Shown here: positions 53,101 to 64,000 of the stretch, piece after piece
Position numbering within the stretch: the first letter of the stretch is position 1
Layout of the letters: each line of letters opens with the position of its first letter
From: Pseudocercospora fijiensis CIRAD86
Taxonomy: Eukaryota > Ascomycota > Dothideomycetes > Mycosphaerellales > Mycosphaerellaceae
Direction of reading: 5' to 3'
DNA length: 64,000 nucleotides
Assembly: GCF_000340215.1 (NCBI RefSeq)
Contig: NW_006921533.1
Coordinates: forward strand, 3,584,273-3,648,272
The notes under the pieces: generated by a model
The model's input: the letters and a program-made list of their open reading frames with translations, nothing else
Databases searched by the model: none
Told to the model about the DNA's origin: nothing
Made by a program: the position numbers and the translations under genes

Positions 53101-56100
53101 GCCGCCTTTATAGGCCCCCTCTAATACCGGTACCTACCGAGACCTACCTCTAAACTTCATTCGTAACTACCTCGATACTAACTCGGATACCGAGAGGACT
53201 ACGGCCTCGGGAAGCGATAAGGATACTAGTATAGAAAATAGAGAAGCGACTTAAGGAGGCACTGCCTAAGAGGGCGGTACTCGAGAAGTTCCCTAGTAGC
53301 TTATCTAGGCAACCGGAGGGCTATCCCCTTAACTTCTCTAAGGTCTTCTTTAGGCCTTCTTAGACTTAAAGCCGCAGATGCCCCTCTTAGGGACCGTTAA
53401 GAACCCCCTCTTTACTAGAGAAAACGCTACTAACTTTATTAAAAGGTTTTCTACTATCCTTAAGCGATACTATCTAAGGGCCGAAACGGCTACTACGGTA
53501 AAGCTCCTTATAGCTAATTGTAAAACTAGTATCCGACCCCGAGTTGCTCGGCTCCTAGATAGTAAGCCTCTTACGTAGGAAGCCTTCTTAAAGAAGTTTA
53601 AGCGTAAGTTTGCTAACTAGGATGTCGCGGTTCGGCTAAACTCCCGCGAATACCTTAAGTAGCTATATACTAGACAAACGGCTAAGAGTAATGCCCTTCG
53701 CTTTTGCTAGGACTTCTATAGTATCGCTAAAGGGATACCGAGGAGGCTTCTTAACAATATTACGAGGAGCCGTCTATTTCTAAAGGGCTTAGGAGGTTCT
53801 ATGCCTACTATTATACCTCGGATCTACGAAAAATGCAGTATCTACCCTTACGATAAGGAATCCTATACCGACTTCGAATAGATTTATCGTACTAGGTACG
53901 ACCTAGCTCGTAGCCGATAGGGCTTCTCGCTCCTTACTAGTAACGATAGTAGCTATTTAAAAGAACTGCGAGAGACAGTTAAGAAAAGAATGCTAAGCAT
54001 ACGCTCTACCCTAGATGTCTAACGATAGGGGGTAGCCCTTAAGCTAGTTACGGATCCCGGTATCGACGACCTTATTAAGCAGTTCTAAGAACTAAAACTT
54101 TACGTCCTCTCCCGAGACAATTAGAGGGGCCCTACTATAGGTCCGGTTAATACTAATACCGATTCGTATACCCTATAGCGCCTCTATCCCCTCTAGAGCG
54201 ACAATACCCCTACAACTTAGATATACAACAACTAGTTTGTATAAGGGCTAACCTTCGATGCCTTTGCCTTTCAATCTATCCCTAGTATAGAGGGTCGCTA
54301 TTACTATTACGGAGCTAAAGGCTACCTTCGTCTAAACTATAGGCCCTATCGGTATATATATAACTAAGGGTTCTGCTACATTCGGGACCGTACGTAGTAC
54401 TTCGGGCCCCTAGGTACACTATACGCTACCCTATTCCGCTTCCGTAATAGTCCTATCCTCCTAAAGCTCGCTATTATACTTCCTCTCCTCGAGGCCTATT
54501 ACTAGTAGGAGATTGTTTTCCTACCTAAATTTAGAATAGAAGCCCTTTGAAAACAATTTAACTATCCTTCTTAGCAACTAAGGCGAACTGTAGCCCCTAG
54601 TACTATAGCTTAACTAGGCCCTCGAGTTCCGACTCCTCGAGCCCTAGCTCCGATAATTCCTTCTACTCTTCCCCCTCTACCTTTAAGGTCTCCGGGAAAT
54701 CCCTACGGAGGGATCGCTTTAAACGATGCTCGAAACGGCCTTCCTGCCCCTACTACTGCCCCTACTACTACTAGGCGGGTTATGCTATACTAAAGGCCCT
54801 ACGATTTAGGTATAGTCGAGGAGGCCGATAAAGAGCTAGATTTTAGCGACTACGAGGCAGCTATAGTTATAGATACCCTTGCCTATACTCGTAGCTAGGA
54901 TGCACCGCTTAGGAATAGTCTTCCCGTTACCGCTATTGCCGACACAAATCGGATCCGGAAAGCTACTACTAAGCAGAAAGGTGCTACGAAGACTAAGGGC
55001 ATTCGCAACGTAGTTTAAGGGCTTAGCGTTCGCGAGGTAGAAGAAGCAATTCGTAAACAAACCTAGCCTCGAAGAACTACTTAAAGGTCCCCGAGCCTAC
55101 TACCTCTAAGAGTAAGAGCCTAGTCTAAGGAAACGGTTAGTCGTGAAACCCCTACTACCGGCCCTTCTAGTACCTATAGGCAGCCTACTACTAAATCCTT
55201 AAATAGTAACGCTAGCCTACCTAAGGATAGTAATTAGGAAATAGATAACGTACTACCGCCTACCCCGAAGCCTGCCGCTAAAGAACTATCGAAGGGGGTA
55301 AACCCTCCGAGCCGGTAGAGAGCTACGCGAAAAGAGCCTAAGACAACTAATATTATAAAGAATCTTTAGAAACACTATAAGGACCCCGACTTTTAGGTAA
55401 AGAAATTCCTTAGTAGGAACGGTATATAGCTTAGCAATGCTAAGGCCCTCGCCTACATTCCGGAGTATTAAAAGCTCGTTATACGCTAGCTAAACGACAA
55501 CGCGCTTGCTATAAGAATTCGGGAGCTAGAAAAGGATAAAACCGATAAGATCCCTTACTAGATTATAGAAATAGCAGGTAGGGTAGCTACCTTAGCTGCT
55601 AGGAAAGGTAGACCTAGGCGGCCTAAAGACTATCCTATTCTAGTCCTTACCTCCGCCCGGGAGTTCTTTACTAGCCTCGACGAGGAAGAAAGCTACGAGG
55701 AATACGAGGCCGCTAACGAAGAGGTTGTCCGGGACCCTAATTCGATTAGCCGGAGGAACAGACTTAACTACTACGCAGTATAGGTTATTTTATCCGGAGT
55801 AGATGCTCTGCCTAACGAGATGCTCTATATCGACTCTAGCTAGATTCGCCTCTTATTAGTCGACGACAACTTCGCCCTTATTCCTAGTCCGTACGTTACT
55901 ATTACTATTAACAGGTGCCTTAAGATCCGCGCTCTTATTAATAAAGGCTCCGAGGGGAATATACTAAACGCGAAGTTCCTATAGCGAGCTAGCCTTGCTC
56001 TTTTAAAGGGTCTTATTCTAAATATACGAGGGGCTAGAGGAAGAGCTAAATTTATCGGCATTAGTACTTCCGTTCCTATCTCTACCTTCAATGTCGAGTA

Positions 56101-59100
56101 TAAAACCGACTTCCTTATTATACCCCTAGGGGATAACGACCTCCCTATTATTCTTAGTCGCCCGTAGGCTCGCAAGAACCGCCTTGTCGCTCGAAACATA
56201 GACGACGGCTCCTAGGAAGGAACTATTTCTACGCGCGGGGGCCGCTCTACTACCTTTACTACCCTTACTAGCTCTAAGAATTGTGTCCTACTTAAGGAGC
56301 TCCTTAGTCGCAATAACACCTAGTAGTTAAAAAACTAGGTAGCAGACGAGAAACTAGCGTCGAGTTTGCCTCTTTTTCGAAACTACTAGGTAGGGATATT
56401 ATACGCACCGTTGCGACCTATTGTTTAATAAGAAATGTTGTTACGGGGCTATATAGTAAAAAGGATAGTAACCCTAGGGTATGCTAGCTAGCTAGCTAGG
56501 GTATATTAATTAGTCTAGTAGCCGGCCTACCCCCGCTCCCGCTACCTTTTCCGACCTCGCTTAGACTAGCCCCAGCTTATCCCGGCATTCCCGGCGGCCC
56601 CGGCATTTCCGCGTCCCTATAATTGCCTTCTAGTAGCACTCTATACAAAAGCCGCCTAGCTAGGCACTATATCTAGGAGCGGGTATACGACGACGTATCG
56701 GTCCTAGCTATATAACGCTAGTCCTTTCTCGAAGATTCTTCCTAGCTATACCCGACGAATAGCCTTGCCCGGCTCGGGCGTACAGAGGCGATTCTCGAGC
56801 CTATAACTCGTAACGACTAGGCGACAATCCTTTAATAGTCGGAAGCGAATAGATTTTATAACTAGTATAAGCGGCACTATAGGTTTTAGAGCTTTCGAAG
56901 GTTCCCTACCTAGCTGCTATCTATTAAGAAGATACTTAAGGAAGATTCGGATACTAGCCGTACGGTCGGAGTTTATAGCATATATAAGAAAAAGGCAGAC
57001 AAGGTAAGACCTATAGAAGCTAGTACTACGATAACCGGGAGTGTAACGACCGGTAGTAACCCTTACTAGAAAAAGAAACGGCTTGCTCGAGAAGCGTTAC
57101 TTCCGCCTAGAACCGGGCTATATAACTAGAAGTACCTAATTAAGAAGTTCTTAGACATACTACGCGGCTCGCGCCTAACTAAGGAAAGGAAAGCAAAGCT
57201 TCTTATTAGAATAGAACTTCTTCCTAAGGAGCTAGATCTATTCTACGAAATGCTTTATAATAGGGAGAAAGCCCTTATTTAGAGCTTTGCCGAAATTAGA
57301 AGGGTCGACGCGGATATAGCACCCCCCTAACGGATCCGAACAATTCCTTATAAATCCTAGAGAAAACCAACCTTCCGCCTCTAGCCTAGCCTAGTAAACA
57401 TTATAGAAGAAATGATCCGAGAGCGAATTGCGAATAGGGTGCTTAAAGTTAGCGAAGGAGTATACCGGAACCTATAGTTCTTAGTCTAGAAGAAAGGAAC
57501 TAAGAAATATCGCCTAATTAACGCTGCTATAGAGCTAAACCGCTATATAATACGGGACGGAAACCTTCCCCCTAATACTAATAGCTTTACTAAGGATTTT
57601 GCTAACTATGCTATCTCGTCCCTAATCGATTTCTTTTCCGGATACAACTAAGTCCCGCTTTACGAGGCCGATCGAGATATAACTGCCTTTAATACCCCGC
57701 TTAGCCTTATACGAATAACTACCCTTCCGTAAGGAGCGACAAACTCCGTTGCCTAGTTTATCCGAGTAGTAACAAGAATCCTTTTTAACTATATTTCCTA
57801 CCGTACGAGGCCGTTTGTCGACGACATTAGTATTAAGGGCCCGAAGACCCGATATAATAATAAAGAGGTCGAACCTAGCCTAAGAAGATTCGTTACTAAG
57901 CACATTTAATAGATAGATAGTATTCTTGCAGACATTAAGCGTACTAGGTATACTGTTTTAGGTCTGAAATCTTAGTTCCTCTATAAAAAGCTAAAGTATG
58001 TCGGCTACGTTGTTAATATTTCCGGAAGACACCCTAATACAGAGAAAGTTACAAAGATTGTCGCATAGCTAATACCTAAGAACTAGTCTAGTATACGGGC
58101 CTTCCTTAGGGTTTGTATCTACTACCGTATCTAGATCGAGGGCTTCGTAACGATAGTAAGACTACTCTTCTACCTCCTAAAGGCCGATATCGAATTCTTA
58201 TAGGGACCGGATTAGCAAGTCGCTATAGATACCTTAAAGGCTGCGCTAACTACTACCCCTGCTCTTATCTCGATCGATTATACTAAGGGTGCTAGGTTAA
58301 TTATCCTTCTATTAGACGCGAGTAGATCCGGATATAGTAGTAGCCTAAACTAGTACGAAAGGGACAATGCAAAGAAACGTTATCCTGTTCGGTATAAAAG
58401 CGGTCTTTAGACCGAAAGTAAAGCCCGATATAATGCTAGCAAACGAGAGTGCCTTGCCGTACTTAAACTGCTAAAGAAGTTTAAGAAGTATCTCGTTAGG
58501 TAGTACTTTTAGATCGAAATCGATGCTACTACCCTTGTCTACTAGCTTAACAAATCCGCCTCGGACCTCCCTAACTCGGTAATAGCTCGCTAGGTAGCCT
58601 AGATCCGACTGTTCGACTTCGAAGTTAAGTATATCCCCGGGCGAAAACACTCTACGGCTAATAGTCTATCCCGTCGTAACCCTACTAAAGAGGATATCGT
58701 CGAACGAGATAACTAGATTAACGACGATAATATAATCGACAACGACTTCTTTTATAGCATAGTATAGACTAAGCCTGTCGATCCCTTAGCTAAGTCTAGC
58801 TTCCTTAACGAGGACGAATACTAGTCTCGAGAATCGCTTCTTATCGGGTACTTTAAATGTTAGCAGGTAGATAGGGTAGTAGTAAATTAGTATAGTATTC
58901 GATAGAGATCTAAAAGGAGACCCTTCGCTTTCCGCAAGGTATCTCTCGAAGCGAAGCCCGAAGGGTTCGACGTACTACCTAGAAGTATATTGTTAAGGAT
59001 CGGCTCCTATTCTACTAGCGCTATCCGAATTGTCCCCTTTAACGAGTAATTAATAGCGAAAAGGCTAGGGAGGAAATTATCTAATTACTTTACGAGGATT

Positions 59101-61350
59101 ATAGCTATAAAGGCCGGGAGGCAGTGTACTATCTAGCCTCGAAAAGGTACTTCTAGTATAGAATGTAGTCCTAAATCGCTATATAGGTTCGGTCCTATCG
59201 TATATACCGGATGCGAGAGGGATACAAGATTGCTAGGACGCTTTACCCTACCTATATTCGAGTTATTAGCCGTCGCTAGGTTGCCGATGTGCTTTATATC
59301 GACAATAAGGGGTCTATTGCCTTAGCGCGTAAGGTTGTTAGCGGCTAGGTAGAGGGGAGGATATTTAACTACTCGGGCAAGTCGGTTAGTATATAGCAAA
59401 TAGCTAAGTTCTTATACGAAGAGGTCTATTACCAATATAGCTGTCCGGATGAATTCGTTATAGATAACGGATCTAAGAATCGGAAGGATACTAAAGAATT
59501 GCTAGAGCGAATAGCTACGTACCGGGTACGGATTTCCCTATACTACCCTAAGGCAAATAGTTAAATCGAAGTTAGAAACCGACCTATCCTAGCTACCCTC
59601 TCTAAACTAACGAACGGCACTATAAAGGGTTAGAGAAAATACGTCCTACCCGTCCTATAGGCCGACCGAACGACATACCGACGAACGACTAGAAAAACGC
59701 CTACGGAAGTTATATATAGAGGGGCCGACGTTATCCTTCCTATCGAGAATGCCTACCGAACCTTCTAAAAAGTCGACTAGGATACTATACGCGACACTGC
59801 CTCGTTACTTGCATACCGTGCTTAGCAACTAGTATATATGCCTAACGATAACGAAAAGGCGACCCTTCGGCTAAAGAGGACTCGCGAGGAGAATGCTCGC
59901 TAGTACGACGAGAAGGGAGTAGTATCTAACGCTCCCCTTAAGATTAGATCCCTTATGCTTATTACTAGGAGCGAAATCGAGCACTCGAGGTCTAGTAAGC
60001 TTGCCTTTCGCTAGAAGGGCCCCTTTCGTATTACGGGGATTACTACCTCTAGGACCTCGTACTACCTTACGGAGCTTAATAGGGCTAATCTAGCTATTAC
60101 CTTTCTACGCGATCGACTAAAGGAAGTACCTCTATTCCGGCCTAACCGGATCTCGGGTAAAAACGCTACTACGACGAACAACGAACCTGTTAATAAAGAA
60201 GTCGAGGCAGATAGAGATAGCTAGTCTAAGTCCTCCGAGTCTAGGGACGATAGCTAGTCTAATACTAAGTCCGGTAAAGAAAGGGATATAGACGTCTATA
60301 CGATTACATCCCTTCCTAGAGAGGAGCAAAGGCGAGCCTTTTAAGCCTATACTATAGCTATATACCGAGTCGACCCTAAAGTTAATCCTATCTCTTAGAT
60401 TAATAACCTAATACGAGACCTTCTTAGCGTACCCCTTATAGAGGATTACTCGAATAACTATCTCTTCTTTAACAGCTCGACCGAACCTAATAGTTTTCTA
60501 GCTTTTAACTACCTAGCCCTATTTACCTAGGGAGGGGTAACCTAGCCTTTAGCTTAATACTATAGATTCGGCTAGATAGCAATTCTATATAGAAGGTAGG
60601 ACCTATACGAACAAGCCTACTACGTTAGCGCTCTTCCGAGGCTTACTTAGGACCCTAGCTTTCGACTAGCACTATAGCGAGACCCTAGCTAGTAGACGAC
60701 CTAAAGAGTCTAGGTCTACGACGAGATAAACATATTGAAGTTCGAACACAACCTATATCTCCTTAAGGCCCTAGTAGAGACTAGCCTTGCTACCCTAGTA
60801 TATACTAACCTATATAGGCGGCGAGGCATTAGATTTCTCGCCTAGGAGGCTATTAACAACGTTACGAACTAGGGAGACAACGAATATAGGCTGTCCTTAA
60901 TAAGAACACGAGATAGGCTTCGGCTTACCTAGATCGAACAAGAGGAGCTCCGCGGTACCGCTAACTCTAAGGGCCTAGGCTCAAACCCCGGAGCTTTTAA
61001 CGAACCCTTAGAAGCGGAGTAGGCTATAGAATGCAACGAAAATAGACTACTACTACCTTAGTAGGCCCGATAAACCTATAACTACTCGCGTATAGCCTCC
61101 CTTTTTGCTCCTATTCACTCGCCTTATACCGAATTTTTTACTCGCTAGTACCCTTATTCGCGCATTTAAACGGATTATCGACGTATACTAGGATCGATTG
61201 TCCCTTTGTATATTAGTAGCCGGATAGAGTACTACTACTAGAGCCCTATCGTTACTTCTTTTCCTTTATACTACTACCGACGAGGGTAGGGGCTTTAGCA
61301 AGGAGCCCCTATCCTTAATAATATCCCTAGACCTGCTCCCCGGGGTAGTC
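53100..61350 (+). mobile_element. Ty3/Gypsy retrotransposon, RIP-degenerated
   Basis: Plus-strand domains in Gypsy order. Gag at about 53,370-54,240 (NPLFTRENATNFIKRFSTIL) is followed by a zinc knuckle at 54,299-54,340 with all four ligands changed to Tyr. A retropepsin at about 55,900-56,200 reads ALINKGSEGNIL, its Asp now Asn. The RT at about 57,350-58,000 has FVDD intact at 57,824-57,835. RNase H includes DFEVKYIPGRKHSTANSLSR at about 58,610-58,680. The integrase core at about 59,390-59,570 reads FVIDNGSKNRKDTKELLERI and YYPKANS. A further charged C-terminal region runs to about 61.3 kb. LTRs were not resolved. TAGC runs occur at 56,482-56,499 and 61,597-61,611. Confidence 0.85.
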
Positions 61351-62580
61351 TAAGTACTAGCCTACCCGCGGAGCGAGTGAATAATTTTAACTCGGAAAAA
61401 GGGGGACCTACTAGAGGCTCTACGTCGCGCCTAGCTTACTAAAACCGAAGCCTACCCTACGGAGTAAGCCTAGGAAAACCTTACCTAACTTTAAAGATTT
61501 CCTTTGTTTAAAAACCTTTCCTTTATATCATTTCTATAGCCTACGCCGGCCGATATATCGAGACTTCTAAGGATCCTAAGAGCTCCTACCTATAGCAGCT
61601 AGCTAGCTAGGATACATTGCGACTACTACTACTACCCCTACACTACCCGGAGGAGCCCTTATAACTATGCCTTAATGCGGTAGGGATTAAAGCGGAGGGG
61701 TTAGTACGTTATATAATGCCTAACTCCCTAGATCTAAGTGCTCTAGTCCTACGCCCTCGAATCTCGCTACTACGCGAATTACCTAGGCCTTTAGAAATGT
61801 CGCCGCTGCCTACTACTAACCCTTTACTTCCTTTAGGATACGTGCCTTACTCTCGGATTTATATACAAACGCGCGTATACGCGTAAGCTACCTCTATTTA
61901 GGCGCTTCGTAGTTAAATTCGTATATATGCTGCTCGTAACTTCCATTTCTATACTATACTATATTAGGTTTAGCGCTATTCGAGATCTTATTCTAGCGAA
62001 GCGCCTAAGGCCAAACCGTTTAGGGCGGGTGCAGCTTCGACTAACTACCTACTAGCGTAGGCATTATAGCTCGAATACCGTAACAACTAGCACTCGTAGC
62101 ATAGCATATAATAGAGACGGTTCCTAGATAATTATACTAATAAGATAACTGCGTATTCTAATAATACTATTGCTTTATAAATTTGAGAATTATAATTAGG
62201 AAACGTGAATTGCTAGTCTCGCCTAACTCGTTTGCCTACCCCTATATAATTTACTTTCAAACAAACAACACCTTGCTATAACAATAAAGCATTAGAGGTC
62301 TACCTTTCTAGTGCCCTCTACAACCTCCGCGTATCTATCTATTCTGTATTTCAACCTGTATAGCCTACTTAGTCTAGAGGGCAAACTAGCTCTTTAGCCT
62401 CTAGTACTTAGAACTTCAACCCGTAGCCTAATCTCGACAAACGTAGTACGCAGTTGCAAAGTTTAAGTATTGTATAGGCTCCGCCGAAGGTCCGTATATC
62501 CTTGAAATAGGGTTCAAATTCGACCTCGCTACCGCCGCTACTCGCTAACTTTTCTATTCCTTTAGTACTCGATTAGCGCT
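61351..62580. other. RIP-mutated sequence, no gene identified
   Basis: TA-rich stretch between the Gypsy integrase and the helicase remnant. Contains a TAGC run (61,597-61,611) and a 12-bp palindrome CGCGTATACGCG (about 61,874-61,886). It may hold the 3' LTR of the Gypsy. Confidence 0.4.
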
Positions 62581-62610
62581 AAACTAACGATATCGCCGAC
62601 TCGAATACTA

Positions 62611-62690
62611 GCTAGTACCTAGCATCTAGCATCTAGCATCTAGTATCTAGTATTAGCACCTAGCGTCTAGCATCTAGTATAGCGTCTAAA
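62611..62690 (+). repeat. ATCTAGC heptamer tandem repeat
   Basis: At least four near-perfect heptamers with decayed copies on the right, just upstream of the helicase remnant. Confidence 0.85.
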
Positions 62691-64000
62691 AAGTAGCGCC
62701 GTAAGTAGCGCGAGAATAAGAAGGCTACGCGCTAGAAGAAGCAGCGACTCGAGCGCTAAGAGCTACATTAAGTACTATTGCTAGGTCGTTCCGCTATTAC
62801 GCGTATACGTCTAGACTTCGGTATTAAGCCGATGAAGCTGCCTTAATTAAAATCAGACTAGCCGCGGCACTTCTAGCGACGTATCGAGAAGATTACGGAT
62901 CTAGATACCTTACTCGCGCATATGTAAGAACTAGTATAGCAAGCAGGCTAGTTTAAAGAGACTGTCTAGTACTAGGCGGAAATTATCGAGAAAGGCTTAA
63001 CTAAACTCCTCGATTTCAAGTACTCTAGTATAGAATATATACTAACTCTACCGCAGAAGATAGTAATGTACGTACTTATCTATAGCTAGAATAATGTCCT
63101 GTTTATTACTCGTATAGGCGAGGGAAAGAGTTTACTATTCTAGGGCTTTATAATGCTAACTAGTATAATTACTATTTAAGTTGTTCTATTAAACCGCTTA
63201 GGTACCGAACAAGTAGCAGCTATCGAGCGTATAGCTAGCAATACTAGTAGCCTCGTCTATTTAGTATATATCTCTACCGATACTAAGAAGATCGACCCGG
63301 GCATATTTAAGAACATTCTAAAAGGCAAGGTCTAGTACCTCCTACTTAGTCTAGAATAGGCAGCATCTCCGCAATTCCTTTCGTTGCTAAACGAACTAGA
63401 GGTCCGCGAGCGTGTTAGTCTGCTTGTTATCGATAAGGCGTACCTAATCTATAACTAGGGCGAGCCTTCTAGTTTCCGTAACGAATACTCGTAGGTCGGT
63501 TAAATGCGTAATCGCCTACGCATCGACACTAGCACGCTATTAATATCGGCTACTATAGATGAAGAGTGTACTAAGTATACGATAAAGTATGCCGGCATAC
63601 GCGATAAAGGCCCTAATCTATACGAGACTAAGATTATCCGTAGTAGCATCGATCGACTAGAGATTACGTATATTATTAAGTTTATCCCGAGAGAGCATCT
63701 TACTAACTACGACATACTATATATAGTAATTAATAATGCGGTCTCCTATCTACTAACTCCTAATAGCGAGGACAAGGATATTAAGAAGGGATCTACTACG
63801 CTATAGAACATACGCAAGTCTCTAGTATTTATTAACGGCTGTAAACACATCGCTAATTTCGTCGATATCGCCCGTAGCTAGTTGTTGCATCTAACTAAGG
63901 ATAATCCGGATCTAACTAAGAAGTATTAGTATAGCCTAGGCGCAGGTCTAGGTGTTAATGTTACCCGTACTATCTCCTTCTATACTACGAGGGTGCTAAA
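62680..64000 (+). pseudogene. RecQ-like DEAH helicase remnant, truncated by the window edge
   Basis: Conceptual reading: a basic N-terminal stretch, then LFITRIGEGKSLLF (Walker A, GEGKS at about 63,115-63,130), LLVIDKAYLIYN at 63,423-63,452, and STLLISATIDEE at about 63,525. VFINGCKHIANF follows at about 63,827-63,860 as the start of the second RecA-like domain. The Walker B box expected as DEAH reads DKAY: GAG to AAG after T and CAC to TAC are both RIP changes. The order and the IYNWGE-like context (Trp now TAG) fit RecQ-type helicases of fungal mobile or subtelomeric repeats. The C-terminal part lies outside the window. Confidence 0.78.

Overview
The window is nuclear DNA of a filamentous ascomycete (Pezizomycotina; gene content would fit a Dothideomycete, but I cannot prove the class). 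Protein genes have short 47-82 bp GT...AG introns, fungal-type families (Stu1/CLASP, Atg37-like, Irc3, mL44, Phm8/Sdt1) and compact divergent or convergent spacing. It splits into two compartments with sharp borders.

Gene compartment (about 1-19.3 kb and 22.9-30.8 kb). In order: an NAD(P)-binding/SAF-domain protein, a short-chain dehydrogenase with odd cofactor-loop residues, an acyl-CoA-binding membrane protein, a mitochondrial DEAH helicase, mitoribosomal mL44, a multi-KH RNA-binding protein, a low-complexity nuclear-type protein and a HAD pyrimidine nucleotidase. After a transposon come an NTF2-like small protein, a basic-secretory-protein-like metallopeptidase and Stu1. I resolved introns for the multi-exon genes from reading-frame continuity and splice signals. 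Two short TIR elements with TA targets (18,999-19,225 and 29,143-29,315) sit in this compartment and look unmutated.

Repeat compartment (19,356-22,895 as an island, then about 30.9 kb to the right edge). CpA and TpG are scarce, TpA is in excess, and frames are broken by TAG/TAA at Gln and Trp positions: the signature of repeat-induced point mutation (RIP). Identifiable elements are a complete PIF/Harbinger (46-bp TIRs, TAA target duplication), a complete Copia (two 121-bp LTRs), an unclassified outer repeat interrupted by the Copia, a Gypsy-like gag/protease remnant cut at a hAT-type end, a hAT island, a second Gypsy with protease, RT and integrase, and a RecQ-like helicase remnant running off the right edge.

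The most unusual content is inside the hAT island (43.6-51.6 kb). On the same strand as the hAT transposase there are two RIP-mutated genes whose conceptual reading is histone H3. One (44,926-45,577) has two introns and carries TAG at all five positions equivalent to H3 Gln55, 68, 76, 85 and 93. The other (46,868-47,862) is intronless with a long basic tail, and a 393-bp hAT-type MITE with a perfect 8-bp target duplication is inserted in its last helix. A GCCGGC-centred minisatellite recurs through the same island, including inside an intron of the first H3-like gene. A transposable unit carrying H3-like genes is the best candidate here for an undescribed system; the element boundaries remain unresolved.
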